DNA of 64,000 bases from CBFDBF01 sp050291465 (GCA_050291465.1 JBNKJV010000005.1:151562-215561); one strand, 5' to 3'; positions 25,432-34,705 are shown, counted from the first letter of the stretch. Program-made: numbers and translations. Notes: generated by a model from the letters alone, not told the origin.

Positions 25432-27110
25432 CAGGCACCTGCTATCTTTATGTGACGGTTGGGTTGCAGATTGATGTGCTGTTTGCGCCGTATATATTCG
25501 GCTACCACATCATAGATGGGCGGACCGGAGGTCTCTGGATTTACCGAAGCCCAGCCGCCCACCACGTATTTACGGGCGGGCTCCAGCGGTGCGCCGCTGT
25601 CGGTGAGACGCATGTCGGAGATGCGTTTGCCGATGGGTTGACCGATGTCGATGCGGTAACTCATACCGCCGACGCGTACCATGTCGCCTCCCTGTTGGTA
25701 GTAAGGATCGGGATTGAACAGGTTGTCGGCCACGTCTTCCAGGATCTCTTTCAGGGTCTTGCCGGTCATTTCTGTACGGTAACAGGCGGGATAGGTGATG
25801 GCGGTCTGGTTGTACACGTCCTCCACGCGGATCGACTGTCCGGCCAGCAGGGAAGAGCCCCAGCGGAACCCCGGGGAAAGGGCGATCTCGGTGTCGCGTT
25901 CGCTGCGGATGGCGTCCAGGATCAGGTCGTCGAAGGTGCCGTTGAAATTACCGCGGCGGTAGAGGGTGCTTTCGGTGCGGCCCAGCTCGGTGTTGAGAAG
26001 ATCCTTATGGGGGGCGCGCAGCCGGTCGATCAGGGCCGTCATACCCGGATCCGGCGCGATCACATCCGACAGCACCGGGATGAGCCGGAAACGGAAGTCG
26101 GCCACCTTGCGGTTGCGTACGTCCAGATCCAGCCGCGCCAGGAATTTGCCGTGGGAACCCGCCGCCACCAGCAACGTGTTGTTGACCTTGACGGCTGCGG
26201 GTATGGCGTCGTGCGTGTGGCCCGTGAGCAGTACGTCGATGCCGTCCACCCGGGCGGCCAGCTTGCGGTCCACGTCGAAGCCGTTGTGGCTGGCAACCAC
26301 CACCAGGTCGGCCCCGGCCGCGCGGGCCCGGCGCACGTTCTCGGCTATGGTTTCCTCGCGGATACCGAAAGACCATTCGGGGATCATGTGGCGGGGATTG
26401 GCTACCGGCGTGTAGGGGAACGCCTGGCCGATTACCGCTATATTGAGGCCGCCGCGTTGGAAAAAGGCGGTGCTCTCGAATATGGACTCTCCCCAGTCGT
26501 TATCCACCACGTTGCCGGCGAGGAAGGGGAATTTCAGTTGTTCGATCAGTTCCTGTACCCGTTCCTGGCCGTAGGTAAACTCCCAGTGGCCGGTCATGGC
26601 GTCCACTCCAAGGGTATTCATCGCCTCCACCATATCGGCGCCCCGGGACTGCAGAGAGGTGTAGGAGCCCTGCCAGGTGTCGCCGTTGTCGATCAGCAGG
26701 GTCCGCCCCGGGCGTTCCGCGCGAATCGCCTTGATCAGGGTGGCCATATGGGCGAGACCGCCGATGCGGCCGTACTCGCCGGCGAGGCGCTGGAAATCCA
26801 GGCCGGTGAACATATAGGCGTCGAGGGTACCCGGACGCAGCCCGAAATGACTCAACATGGCTTCGCCGGTCAGATGGGGCGGCAGGCCCCGGACCTCGCC
26901 TACGCCGAGGTTTACCGACGGTTCCCGATAGTGCAGGGGGAGCAGCTGGGCATGGATGTCGGTGAAGTTGAGCAGGGTGACCTGGCCGGTGGAATCGAAA
27001 TTGAGGAGATCCTGTTGGCGGATTCCTGATCCCGCGTAAGCACCCCTGCCGGTGAGTCCGGCGCAGGCGGTGGCGGCCATAACCTGCAAAAAATCTCGGC
27101 GTGTCAACAT
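25431..27110 (-). CDS. soxB: Thiosulfohydrolase SoxB
   Basis: 559 residues from ATG 27110, which opens a Tat signal (LTRRDFLQVM). An in-frame TTG seven codons earlier has no better ribosome site. The 5'-nucleotidase/SoxB metallophosphatase fold shows LLNFTDIHAQLLP (metal ligands), IDNGDTWQGS, MTGHWEFTYG and ASHNGFDVD, with VLLTGHTHDAIP further on. SoxB is a di-manganese periplasmic enzyme releasing sulfate from SoxY-bound S-sulfocysteine. A 274-base gap with a repeat element separates it from soxA; soxV is coupled downstream. Confidence 0.95.
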   Translation of the reverse strand: MLTRRDFLQVMAATACAGLTGRGAYAGSGIRQQDLLNFDSTGQVTLLNFTDIHAQLLPLHYREPSVNLGVGEVRGLPPHLTGEAMLSHFGLRPGTLDAYMFTGLDFQRLAGEYGRIGGLAHMATLIKAIRAERPGRTLLIDNGDTWQGSYTSLQSRGADMVEAMNTLGVDAMTGHWEFTYGQERVQELIEQLKFPFLAGNVVDNDWGESIFESTAFFQRGGLNIAVIGQAFPYTPVANPRHMIPEWSFGIREETIAENVRRARAAGADLVVVASHNGFDVDRKLAARVDGIDVLLTGHTHDAIPAAVKVNNTLLVAAGSHGKFLARLDLDVRNRKVADFRFRLIPVLSDVIAPDPGMTALIDRLRAPHKDLLNTELGRTESTLYRRGNFNGTFDDLILDAIRSERDTEIALSPGFRWGSSLLAGQSIRVEDVYNQTAITYPACYRTEMTGKTLKEILEDVADNLFNPDPYYQQGGDMVRVGGMSYRIDIGQPIGKRISDMRLTDSGAPLEPARKYVVGGWASVNPETSGPPIYDVVAEYIRRKQHINLQPNRHIKIAGA

Positions 27111-27220
27111 CAGGATATCTTTCCCGGTCAATGTTGATAAAGGTCCGCTCGCGGTGGCGGCGAGGGGTAACCGACCACCGCGCGCGGATGTAACCAGCTT
27201 CTACAGAAGTTCGGTCTTCA

Positions 27221-27360
27221 GTATTGCCACGGAGATCACGGAGTAATGCGAATGTGCTGATACTACGGCTGGCGTTTCTTTATTCGAGCCATGGTATCGG
27301 CATGTTGCATGAATAATCTTGCGAAAGATTTTCGTGTGCTCCGTGTCTCTGTGGCTAATA
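27221..27360. repeat. Inverted-repeat element inside the sox operon, CACGGAG type
   Basis: Left arm 27221-27245 (GCCACGGAGATCACGGAG core) and right arm 27333-27360 (GTGCTCCGTGTCTCTGTGGC core) are imperfect inverted copies of the family seen at 17127 and 19602. It occupies the only sizeable gap of the sox gene run, between soxA and soxB. It could form a long hairpin in the transcript. Confidence 0.65.
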
Positions 27361-27384
27361 TCAATTTCCGAACGACTGCGCCTA

Positions 27385-28197
27385 CTACTTACGTACTGAA
27401 GGGCTCTCTACCGGCAGCCCGTTGGCGCGGGACATGACATACAGTTCCAATGCCGTATATTCCGGAGATCCCTGCTTGTAGGGTTCCGCACGGATATTCT
27501 TGTTGCAGCCGCGGAAACGACGGTGCAGGGATCCGAGCTTCTGCCACTTCAGGCGATAGGTGGGAAAGCCATTAGGCATGCCCTGGCTGAGAAGTTCGGA
27601 ACGGACATTGTTGCCGTGGTTGTTTACATGGCAGTGCACGCAGGCCAGATCCAGTGCGCCGCGGCGCTGTTCAAAGAAGGCCTTGCCCTGTTCTAAGTAC
27701 GGGGCGGCCTCGCCGTCGGTTTTGACCTGGATCGGCATGCCGTTGGATTGCATGCGGACCAGGGCGCTCAGGCCGAGCATCTCGTCCGATTCCCACTTCC
27801 AGGCCGGTGCCTTCATCTTTTCGGTACGGCACTCGTTGATCTGATGCTCCACCGTGATCAGTTTGCCGCTCTTCTTCGACACCTTGGGATAGGTGGTGGA
27901 GATGCCTTTCATGGAAGAGGGGTCCTGATGGCAGGAGGCGCAGGATTTTCCGGCCTCGCCTTCAGCCCGGCTCCAGAGCACTTCGCCATGGTCCACCCAC
28001 ATCATGGATGGGTTCTGGATCTCGTCCAGTTGCATCTCGCGGGTGGTGTCGTCGGAGATCACGAAGCCGGTATAGCGCTGGCCGTCGGTGTAGTTCTTGA
28101 CCGCCGGGTTGCTCAGGTCGGGGACCTGAGCCAGTGCGATACCGATGGCTCCAAGAGTTGCAGCCAGGGTGTACGCGGTCTTCTTAAGCAGTTTCAT
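27385..28197 (-). CDS. soxA: Diheme cytochrome c SoxA (L-cysteine S-thiosulfotransferase subunit)
   Basis: 270 residues. Signal peptide (1 to about 23, ALA cleavage). Two heme sites, CASCH (86-90) and CVHCH (186-190), and the conserved RFRGCNKNIRAEP with C231, the cysteine ligand/persulfide residue of the catalytic heme. With SoxX it forms the c-type cytochrome complex that links thiosulfate to the SoxY cysteine. The presence of both CxxCH motifs makes this the diheme class. It lies 22 bases after soxZ. Confidence 0.95.
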   Translation of the reverse strand: MKLLKKTAYTLAATLGAIGIALAQVPDLSNPAVKNYTDGQRYTGFVISDDTTREMQLDEIQNPSMMWVDHGEVLWSRAEGEAGKSCASCHQDPSSMKGISTTYPKVSKKSGKLITVEHQINECRTEKMKAPAWKWESDEMLGLSALVRMQSNGMPIQVKTDGEAAPYLEQGKAFFEQRRGALDLACVHCHVNNHGNNVRSELLSQGMPNGFPTYRLKWQKLGSLHRRFRGCNKNIRAEPYKQGSPEYTALELYVMSRANGLPVESPSVRK

Positions 28198-28219
28198 TGA
28201 ATATCCTCCTGCAACCTGA

Positions 28220-28552
28220 TCAGCTGACGCTGATGGCCTGCTTCACGGTGGTCTCTTTGTTGTTGTCATCCTTCCAACTGAATACCAGTTCGCCGCTTTC
28301 ATCCGCACGGCAGCTGAAAGAAATAAAAGGATTGGCCGAAATCGCCCCGTGCAGATCGGAGCTGAACACCAGCCTGCCGTTGTAATGACATTGGAACTGA
28401 TTGATGATCAGGCGCGGGATCAGCTCACCGGTCTTCTTGTCTTTTCTGCGACCACTCTCCATCTGGTGAGGGAAGATAGTCGCAATGCTGAATACTTCTC
28501 CCTTTTCGATCTTTTTGGGAAGTTTTACTCTGGGTTTTTTTGCCATAGCCAT
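28220..28552 (-). CDS. soxZ: Sulfur carrier complex subunit SoxZ
   Basis: 110 residues from ATG 28552, which has AGGAGAACC upstream; a longer frame overlaps soxY and lacks a ribosome site. Immunoglobulin-like beta protein: KPRVKLPKKIEKGEVFSIATIFPHQMESGRR in the N-terminal half, then FQCHYNGRLVFSSDLHGAISANPFISF. It pairs with SoxY as the periplasmic carrier of the sulfur intermediates. It has no signal peptide of its own and is expected to be exported with Tat-dependent SoxY. Confidence 0.95.
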   Translation of the reverse strand: MAMAKKPRVKLPKKIEKGEVFSIATIFPHQMESGRRKDKKTGELIPRLIINQFQCHYNGRLVFSSDLHGAISANPFISFSCRADESGELVFSWKDDNNKETTVKQAISVS

Positions 28553-28577
28553 GATTGGTTCTCCTGAATCTGTCGCC

Positions 28578-29060
28578 TTAACCGCCGCAGCCACCAATGG
28601 TGACCTTGACCTGCTTCTTGCCGATGTAGGTGGAGCCGTCGCTCATCTGTGCGACAGCCACCACATTCTGGGTTTTGGCAAGACGTACGCGGGTTGCCAC
28701 CTTGGCTTCGCCGCTTATCGGTGTGAGATGAAACGTGGCGATCTCCGGGGCGGGGTTCTGTTCCGCGAACAGATGGATGGCCGTGACGTGATCTTCCTCG
28801 GTCATGGGGCTGTCCACGGTCACCGTTACCGGGACGGTATTGCCGTTTTCCGCGACATGCGGAAGTTTGATACTGATCCTGCCTTCCTGCAGGGTTTTTC
28901 CACCGGTCAGTTCCTTGATGCGTGCTCCGGCTTCCTCGGGGGAGGCAAGGGCGCGGCCGGAAAAGAGACCGGCGGTTGCCAGAAAAGCAACAGTGGAACC
29001 GCCGAGAGAGATGAACCTGCGGCGGTCTATCGCCGCGCTATTGATTACTTGATCAGACAT
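28578..29060 (-). CDS. soxY: Sulfur carrier protein SoxY
   Basis: 160 residues from ATG 29060, with GGGAG eight bases upstream. A Tat signal (DRRRFISLGGSTVAFLATAG) begins near residue 12. The mature part is SoxY-type, and the C-terminus ends in the swinging-arm GGCGG whose Cys carries the covalently bound sulfur substrate. SoxZ follows after 25 bases and soxX precedes at 27 bases. Confidence 0.96.
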   Translation of the reverse strand: MSDQVINSAAIDRRRFISLGGSTVAFLATAGLFSGRALASPEEAGARIKELTGGKTLQEGRISIKLPHVAENGNTVPVTVTVDSPMTEEDHVTAIHLFAEQNPAPEIATFHLTPISGEAKVATRVRLAKTQNVVAVAQMSDGSTYIGKKQVKVTIGGCGG

Positions 29061-29086
29061 TGCTGTTTCTCCCGTGAAGTCGGTCA

Positions 29087-29542
29087 TTAGAGGGTTTTCA
29101 GATAGGCAATCACGTGTTCCACCTCTTGGGCGGTAAGGATCGGTTTGCCCGCAAACTTTTTCATCACCCGGTGCAGGCCCTCGGTCTTGTGGAAGGCCGG
29201 CATCATGGTTTCGGGATTGATCTGTTTGGGATCGACCACCCGCAGTCGGAGCTGGGCTTCGGTCAGTCTGGAGCTGACGCCTTTCAGATCGGGACCGATA
29301 TTGCCGTGGTCCGCCTCTTCCGGAATGGGCATGCGGTGGCAGGCAAGGCAGTTGCCTTTTTTACGGTCAATGGCAATCTTGCGCCCTTCAGCCGCGTCAC
29401 CCTGGAGTCCCGCCAGCGGCGACTCGATGGCGTAATTGGTAACGGTGTACTCGGCGACACCATCCGTGCCGGCAACCGCCGCACCGATCCCGGCCAGCAG
29501 CAGCACCGTCGGTGTGCAGAGAGTAATAACGTGTCTCCTCAT
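29087..29542 (-). CDS. soxX: Monoheme cytochrome c SoxX
   Basis: 151 residues. Signal peptide (1 to about 24), one heme site CLACH (C65-C68-H69) and a Met ligand in NPETMMPAFH, with the usual VIAYLKTL C-terminal helix. Forms the SoxXA complex with SoxA. It is the first gene of the soxXYZAB order and has a strong ribosome site (GAGGAGG) before the ATG. The preceding 529-base region probably holds the operon promoter. Confidence 0.95.
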   Translation of the reverse strand: MRRHVITLCTPTVLLLAGIGAAVAGTDGVAEYTVTNYAIESPLAGLQGDAAEGRKIAIDRKKGNCLACHRMPIPEEADHGNIGPDLKGVSSRLTEAQLRLRVVDPKQINPETMMPAFHKTEGLHRVMKKFAGKPILTAQEVEHVIAYLKTL

Positions 29543-30071
29543 GGGTCCTCCTCAGGTCTTGTGCACTCGATGCCGCAGTTGCGGGCCTCGAAGTCATTCA
29601 GTTCACCGGTTCGGTATCAGGGTGAGATTTCCGCTTGCGCTATACCGTGGAACGTTTCCCGGCTGTTTCTCACTTCCTGGATAGTTTTTTACTGCACCGG
29701 GATGGGGTGCGTGAATCGGGTCGATTACCCTAATGTTTCAGGGAAGAGGCGGGTCTGATGGAGGGTTGTCAGGAGGTATGTCGGGGTAAACCCTGATACC
29801 ACTCCCGATTCTCCTCTGGTGAGGCTGTTTGGGGATTGGTGAAAAAAGGGGAGTAGGGGAGTGGTGCTCACTTTAAAGAGCTTGTGCTTATCATTCGTAT
29901 AATGACTTAATTACTCCTTCAGGCATTAGCCGCAAATGAACGCAAATCACCGCGAATCTGGGCTAAATGTCGAAGCGCTTTGCCTAAGCTATTTGCGGTA
30001 CTTTGCAGTTATTGGCGTAATTTGCGGTTTTTATTTCTATAGTAAGCGCCAATTAGAGGTAGGGAGAGAAT
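29543..30071. other. sox upstream region
   Basis: 529 bases between the response-regulator gene and soxX, both on the minus strand. It should hold the sox promoter and its control sites, but I find no clean -35/-10 pair or convincing sigma-54 site. A CGCAAAT-type inverted repeat occupies 29928-30032. No credible coding frame is seen. Confidence 0.45.
29928..30032. repeat. Intergenic inverted-repeat element, CGCAAAT type
   Basis: Left arm 29928-29957 (CCGCAAATGAACGCAAATCA at its start) and right arm 29991-30030 (ending CGTAATTTGCGGTTT) form an imperfect inverted repeat. The left-arm word CCGCAAATGAACGC recurs at 50800, and the theme recurs at 38274. Confidence 0.65.
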
Positions 30072-30683
30072 CTAGTCCTGATGTTCCAGGGCAACGGCCA
30101 TACGCACCAGATGGGATACGGAGTCCGCCTCCATCTTTTCCATGATCCGGGCACGATGGGTCTCGACGGTTTTTATACTTATGGAAAGGTTATTGCCGAT
30201 CTGCTTGTTGGACAGCCCCTTCGCTACCATCGCCATCACCTCCTGTTCCCTGGGGGTCAGGGAGGCGAAACGTTCTTCGATTATGCGCTGTTCGTTCCGC
30301 AGCTGGCGGATCTGGATGCTCTGCTCCAGGGCATTGTGGATGCAGTCGAGTAATACCTGGTCGTTATAGGGTTTCTCGAGAAAATCCACTGCTCCGGCTT
30401 TCAATGCCCGCACCGCCATGGGTACGTCTCCGTGACCGGTGAGAAATATGGTGGGTAGGGTCGATCCCAGTTCGCGCAGCCTGTTCAGAAGTGCAAGACC
30501 GCTCATGCCGGGCATGCGCATATCGAGCAGCAGGCATCCCGGGCGCTTTGTATCGAAGGCATCCAGAAACTCCTGTGCCGAGGCGTAGGTCTCCACCTTC
30601 AGGTTGACGGATGAAATGAGCCAGCTCAGGGAATCGCGGGCCGCCTCGTCATCGTCCACTACAAATACCGTTCGGTCGCTCAA
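30072..30683 (-). CDS. FixJ/NarL-type response regulator
   Basis: 203 residues. Receiver domain with phospho-acceptor D54 (GCLLLDMRMPGMSG), acidic pocket FVVDDDEAAR and the conserved Lys in VDFLEKPYND. LuxR-type helix-turn-helix follows at about 140-195 (LTPREQEVMAMVAKGLSNKQIGNNLSISIKTVETHRARI). The FixJ/TtrR subfamily pairs with kinases like the TtrS-like protein at 21380, which supports a cognate pair split around the sox genes. It probably activates soxX onwards and perhaps itself. Confidence 0.88.
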   Translation of the reverse strand: MSDRTVFVVDDDEAARDSLSWLISSVNLKVETYASAQEFLDAFDTKRPGCLLLDMRMPGMSGLALLNRLRELGSTLPTIFLTGHGDVPMAVRALKAGAVDFLEKPYNDQVLLDCIHNALEQSIQIRQLRNEQRIIEERFASLTPREQEVMAMVAKGLSNKQIGNNLSISIKTVETHRARIMEKMEADSVSHLVRMAVALEHQD

Positions 30684-30765
30684 TGCCTGTCGCTCACTCG
30701 GGGGATCCGGTTGATTTCACCTCGCCACCTTATACCAGCCATCGGGAACCTCCTGCAAATGAGGG

Positions 30766-31692
30766 TTACTGCCGGGGAACGATGCCGATTATATTAGGCA
30801 CCGGCCAGCCGCTGATACCCAGCTCTTTCTCCAGGAAACTGTGCTGTATGCTGGCGGTATATGCTTTCTCGAAGTTTCCGTGACGGATATGCATCTGTGC
30901 CTCCCTGCCGCCTTCCAGGTGTTGCGCGCTTATCAGATCGATCGGCAGGGAGAGCAGAATCTCATTTAATTCATGCATTGAGAACGGGGTCTGGGAATAG
31001 ATAAAAAGGGCTCGGCCCCGGCGATCCTCGCCCAGGGCCGCCTCGCTCCAGCGGCGGTTCTGTGGTTGCCAGCGGTTGACGGCGGGGCGTTTTATCAGGC
31101 GCAGATTCTGGACGGCATATCGATACTGACCGGCGAGTTCCTTGATGCCGCGTTTCTCGTCGTCCAGGTCGAATATCCGGAAAGGGGGTGCCTTGCTGTC
31201 GAGGGGCGAGAATGCCGCCAGTGATTGATAGCGGTTGGTTCTGCCCTGGCGGGTACTGTCACCCACTTTCATATAACCGGCGTGGGTGGAGTGGTCCGGG
31301 AGAAACAGACCGGCGTTTATGGTCGCGCTGAGGTTATGCCGTCTGGCCCACTCTCCGGCGGTGAGGCCGTTTTTGTATCCGAATTCCTTTGCGGTGAAGA
31401 TCCTGAACTGCCAACGGGCGGGATCGATACGCAGGACCACGATCCGGCCGTCTCCCGCCAGTGTCTGTTTACCGGACGGGAACTCGGCCAGCTCCAGTCC
31501 CGGCCCGAGGCGTTGCCAGGGTTCCGAGGCATGGCCGCCCTCCGGCCGGCAAAAGGCGCAGAATAACAGTATCAGCAGAACGGATTTACGTCGTTGCAAC
31601 ACGGTAGAATATCCGGCTTTACAGAGATCCTCAGAAGTTTTCGACTCCATGTTGGCCCGAACGTCGCCTTCCCGTCTCCGGAGGCGCAACAA
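30766..31692 (-). CDS. Exported phosphodiester glycosidase (NAGPA/DUF2233) family protein
   Basis: 308 residues in the longest form, starting at TTG 31692 with AGGAG close upstream; ATG 31650 is an alternative. A signal-like hydrophobic stretch (SVLLILLFCAFCRP) precedes a NAGPA-type domain: GDGRIVVLRIDPARWQFRIF, SATINAGLFLPD, SLAAFSPLD and EAALGEDRRGRALFIYS. Family members cleave or bind phosphodiester-linked sugars in the envelope. The gene is divergent from the TRAP transporter. Function is not established. Confidence 0.75.
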   Translation of the reverse strand: MLRLRRREGDVRANMESKTSEDLCKAGYSTVLQRRKSVLLILLFCAFCRPEGGHASEPWQRLGPGLELAEFPSGKQTLAGDGRIVVLRIDPARWQFRIFTAKEFGYKNGLTAGEWARRHNLSATINAGLFLPDHSTHAGYMKVGDSTRQGRTNRYQSLAAFSPLDSKAPPFRIFDLDDEKRGIKELAGQYRYAVQNLRLIKRPAVNRWQPQNRRWSEAALGEDRRGRALFIYSQTPFSMHELNEILLSLPIDLISAQHLEGGREAQMHIRHGNFEKAYTASIQHSFLEKELGISGWPVPNIIGIVPRQ

Positions 31693-31919
31693 GCTCCTGC
31701 GGCCAACGGTCTTGGGCGCTCAGCGAGCACTCTATAAAAAATACCCCGGTTAAGGAAGTAGGGTTGTGAGGTGTTCCACGATAGCGGGGTAATTCCCTTG
31801 AAAGATAAGTGTTTTTGGGTGGACTTGGTCTTTGGAAAGCACGATGATGTCATAACCGGTGTAAAGGTCTTGGATGTTTATACCGCAATAGTTAATTCGC
31901 GTAATGAGGAGGGCATTTG

Positions 31920-32891
31920 ATGAATAAAAAACGCAGAATGCTTGTTGCAGGCAGTTTTGTTCTCTCGTTAGTAATGTTTGCCGCGCCTGCATTGTTGTTT
32001 GCTGCGGATCGGATCGTCTTCGGCGGTGGTCCGGCAGGCGGTACCTTCCAGGTGGTGGCTAATGCCATTCAGGTATATGGCCCGATTAAGGAATCGGAGC
32101 AATATAAGGTTAGAGCCCAGTCCTCCGCCGGATCTCTGGAAAATCTCCGCAAGGTTAATTCCGGCAAGGTCCAGATGGGTACGGTCTATTCCGGCCACGT
32201 CTATCTCGGGCGCAACGGACGATTGAAGAACGACACCGACAAATATGAGAACGTCATGGCTGTTGCCTGGCTTTATGGCGCTCCCGCCCAGTTGGTGGTC
32301 CGCAAGGGTTCGGGGATCACGAGCACCAAAGACCTGGTGGGGAAGAGGGTCGGCGTGGGGAACGCCGGATCCGGCGCATTCGCCAACTGCGAACTCTTTT
32401 TCAACCACATGGGTATATGGGACAAGATCGAGCGCAACGCCATGGGTTATAACGATGCGGCCCAGGCGTTCGGTAACAATCAGCTGGATGCCTTCTGGCT
32501 CTTTACCGCCTTTCCCAGCGGCGCCGTAATCATGGCGGCTCAGACCAACGATATCGAGCTGGTCAATCTGGGCAAAGACGCAGAGGAGAGCGGCTTCTAC
32601 GAGCAGTACCCCTATTTCTCCAAGCTCTCGGTGCCGGCAGGTACCTATCGCGGTGTGGATACGGACACCCCGTCGTTCCAGGACTCCGCGCTCTGGGTCG
32701 CCAACGCCGACGTGCCGGCGGACGTGGTCTACGATATGCTGTCCAAGATCTATACGGAAGAGGGGCTGGCCCATATGCGCAGCCAGAAGAAGACCTTCAA
32801 GAGTATGAGTGTGGACACGGGCACGCAGGGTGTGGTGACACCCTGGCACCCGGGTGCCGAGAAGTTCTGGAAAGAGAAAGGGATGCTCTGA
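31920..32891 (+). CDS. TAXI-family TRAP transporter solute-binding protein
   Basis: 323 residues from ATG 31920; GAGGAGGG lies just upstream and an in-frame TTG at 31917 is not needed. Signal peptide (1 to about 29). TAXI features are FGGGPAGGTFQVVANAIQ, NLRKVNSGKVQMGTVYSGHVYLG, LVGKRVGVGNAGSGAFANCE and a C-terminal domain with VDTGTQGVVTPWHPGAEKFWKEKG. It binds a small ligand in the periplasm for the permease that follows 57 bases later. TAXI ligands are poorly known; glutamate-like compounds are reported for some. Confidence 0.9.
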   Translation: MNKKRRMLVAGSFVLSLVMFAAPALLFAADRIVFGGGPAGGTFQVVANAIQVYGPIKESEQYKVRAQSSAGSLENLRKVNSGKVQMGTVYSGHVYLGRNGRLKNDTDKYENVMAVAWLYGAPAQLVVRKGSGITSTKDLVGKRVGVGNAGSGAFANCELFFNHMGIWDKIERNAMGYNDAAQAFGNNQLDAFWLFTAFPSGAVIMAAQTNDIELVNLGKDAEESGFYEQYPYFSKLSVPAGTYRGVDTDTPSFQDSALWVANADVPADVVYDMLSKIYTEEGLAHMRSQKKTFKSMSVDTGTQGVVTPWHPGAEKFWKEKGML

Positions 32892-32948
32892 TAGTTATAT
32901 GATCGAGGGGCGGGATCGGGGGATTCCGCCCCATTTTGCGCATCCCCT

Positions 32949-34673
32949 ATGCTGGTCGACAAACTTAATAAAATAGAACAGATCCTGTTCGACACCCTGG
33001 CCATGGGCCTGGTGCTGTTCTATTCCTATTCCGCCGTACTTGAACCCGCTTCCACTCAGTACCATCGCGGGATCTATGTGGTTATCACCTACATCCTGGT
33101 ATTCCTCCTCTATCAATCCAAGGGCGGGATGGGGCGTGCGCTGGATTATCTTCTGATTCTGCTTTCCATCGCCTCCCTCGGGTACTGGATATTGAATTTC
33201 GAGGTGATCAACTACCGGGCCGGGGCGGAGACGGACCTGGACAAGTGGGTCGCCATGGTCGGGGTTCTGCTCGGTGTGGAGGTGGCGCGGCGGGTGGTGG
33301 GAAAGATATTCGTCATCATCGGTGCCGTCATGCTGTTGTACGGGGTGTACGGCGACTATGCACCGGAGTTGATCGCTCACGCCGGCGATACCTTTCCCGA
33401 GCTCTGCACCAGTATCTTCTATAAGAGCGACGGTGTGTTCGGGATTATGGCCAACGTGCTCGCCACCTACATCATCCTGTTCGTCATATTCGGGGCGTTC
33501 CTGGAGAAGAGCGGGGCGCAGCGTTTCTTTATCGATTTCCCCCTGGCCGCCGTGGGTCATAAGACCGGCGGGCCGGCCAAGGTTGCGGTAATCGCCAGTG
33601 GATTGTTCGGTTCCATCTCCGGCAGCGCCATCGCCAACACCGTTTCCACCGGGGCGTTCACCATTCCGATGATGAAGAAGGCCGGATTCAAGCCCCATAT
33701 TGCCGGAGGTATCGAACCGGCCGCCTCTATCGGTGGGATGTTCATGCCGCCGATCATGGGTGCCGGTGGTTTTATAATGGCGGAGATGACGGGCCTGCCC
33801 TATTCGCAGATCATGTTGGTCGCCCTTTTTCCTGCCCTTATGTACTTCTTCAGCGTCTTTGTCATGGTCCACTATGAGGCCAAATTGCACAATATTGTGG
33901 GAGAGAAGAGCGAGGAGAGTGCTCGGGAGATCCTGAAGAAGGAGTGGTATTACATCCTGCCGCTGGTGGTGATAACCGTACTGATGTTGTTCGGGTATTC
34001 GCCGGCCTATTCGGCGATCCTCGGCATCGTCACCTGCCTGGTGGTGAGCTGGTTTCGGAAGGATACACGGATCGGACTGCGGGGGTTTGTTCAGGCCTCC
34101 CGTGCCGGTGCTGAGAGCAGCCTCAAGATCGGGGCGACGGTGGGGGTCATCGGTATCATCATCGGGGTTCTCACCTACAGCGGCCTGGTGCTTACCTTTG
34201 CCGATATCGTGATTGAGCTGGCCGACGGCAGGCTGTTTCTCACTATTCTGCTGATCGCCCTGGCGTCCCTTATTCTCGGTATGGGAGTGCCGGTGACCGC
34301 GGCTTATCTTATTACCGCGGTAGTGGCCGTACCTGCGCTGACCCATCTCGGGGTGAACGAGATCGCGGCCCATATGATCGTCTACTGGCTCTCCCAGGAT
34401 TCGAATATTACGCCGCCGGTCTGTATTGCCGCCTTCGCCGGCGCCACCATCGCCAAGGCCAATATGTGGAGAACCGCGCTCGCTGCCTTCAAATTCGCCA
34501 AGTTTCTCTATCTGGCGCCGTTTCTGTTCGGGTATGTGCCCGCTTTTTCCCTGGATGGAAGTGCCACCGATATCGCCATCGTGTTTTTCCTGGTTACGGT
34601 CGGTACCTTTATCTACGGCTGGTTGCTGAGCGGGATCTGGCTGCGGTATTTCAAGCGCTTTTCCGCAATCTAA
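32949..34673 (+). CDS. TRAP transporter fused permease (DctQM-type, TAXI partner)
   Basis: 574 residues with about 14 to 16 membrane segments. The fused small (about 1-110) and large subunits are typical of TAXI-TRAP permeases. Recognisable parts are VARRVVGKIFVIIGAVML, FGSISGSAIANTVSTGAFTIPMMKK and GGIEPAASIGGMFMPPIMGAGGFIMAEM, the DctM core. It imports the substrate of the binding protein upstream, probably with sodium. It is slightly shorter than many fused permeases (about 650-700), but no domain seems missing. Confidence 0.9.
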   Translation: MLVDKLNKIEQILFDTLAMGLVLFYSYSAVLEPASTQYHRGIYVVITYILVFLLYQSKGGMGRALDYLLILLSIASLGYWILNFEVINYRAGAETDLDKWVAMVGVLLGVEVARRVVGKIFVIIGAVMLLYGVYGDYAPELIAHAGDTFPELCTSIFYKSDGVFGIMANVLATYIILFVIFGAFLEKSGAQRFFIDFPLAAVGHKTGGPAKVAVIASGLFGSISGSAIANTVSTGAFTIPMMKKAGFKPHIAGGIEPAASIGGMFMPPIMGAGGFIMAEMTGLPYSQIMLVALFPALMYFFSVFVMVHYEAKLHNIVGEKSEESAREILKKEWYYILPLVVITVLMLFGYSPAYSAILGIVTCLVVSWFRKDTRIGLRGFVQASRAGAESSLKIGATVGVIGIIIGVLTYSGLVLTFADIVIELADGRLFLTILLIALASLILGMGVPVTAAYLITAVVAVPALTHLGVNEIAAHMIVYWLSQDSNITPPVCIAAFAGATIAKANMWRTALAAFKFAKFLYLAPFLFGYVPAFSLDGSATDIAIVFFLVTVGTFIYGWLLSGIWLRYFKRFSAI

Positions 34674-34705
34674 CCCACGACGTCTCGAGTCGAGATCCGG
34701 ATATT

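Noticed and set aside
25389..27029. Long plus-strand open frame (546 codons) opposite soxB
   Set aside because: soxB on the other strand has all family motifs, a Tat signal and operon context. The antisense frame has no ribosome site or domain.
32895..34373. Minus-strand open frame opposite the TRAP permease
   Set aside because: Its His/Asp/Gly-rich low-complexity translation is the complement of a membrane protein; the permease motifs are clear on the plus strand.
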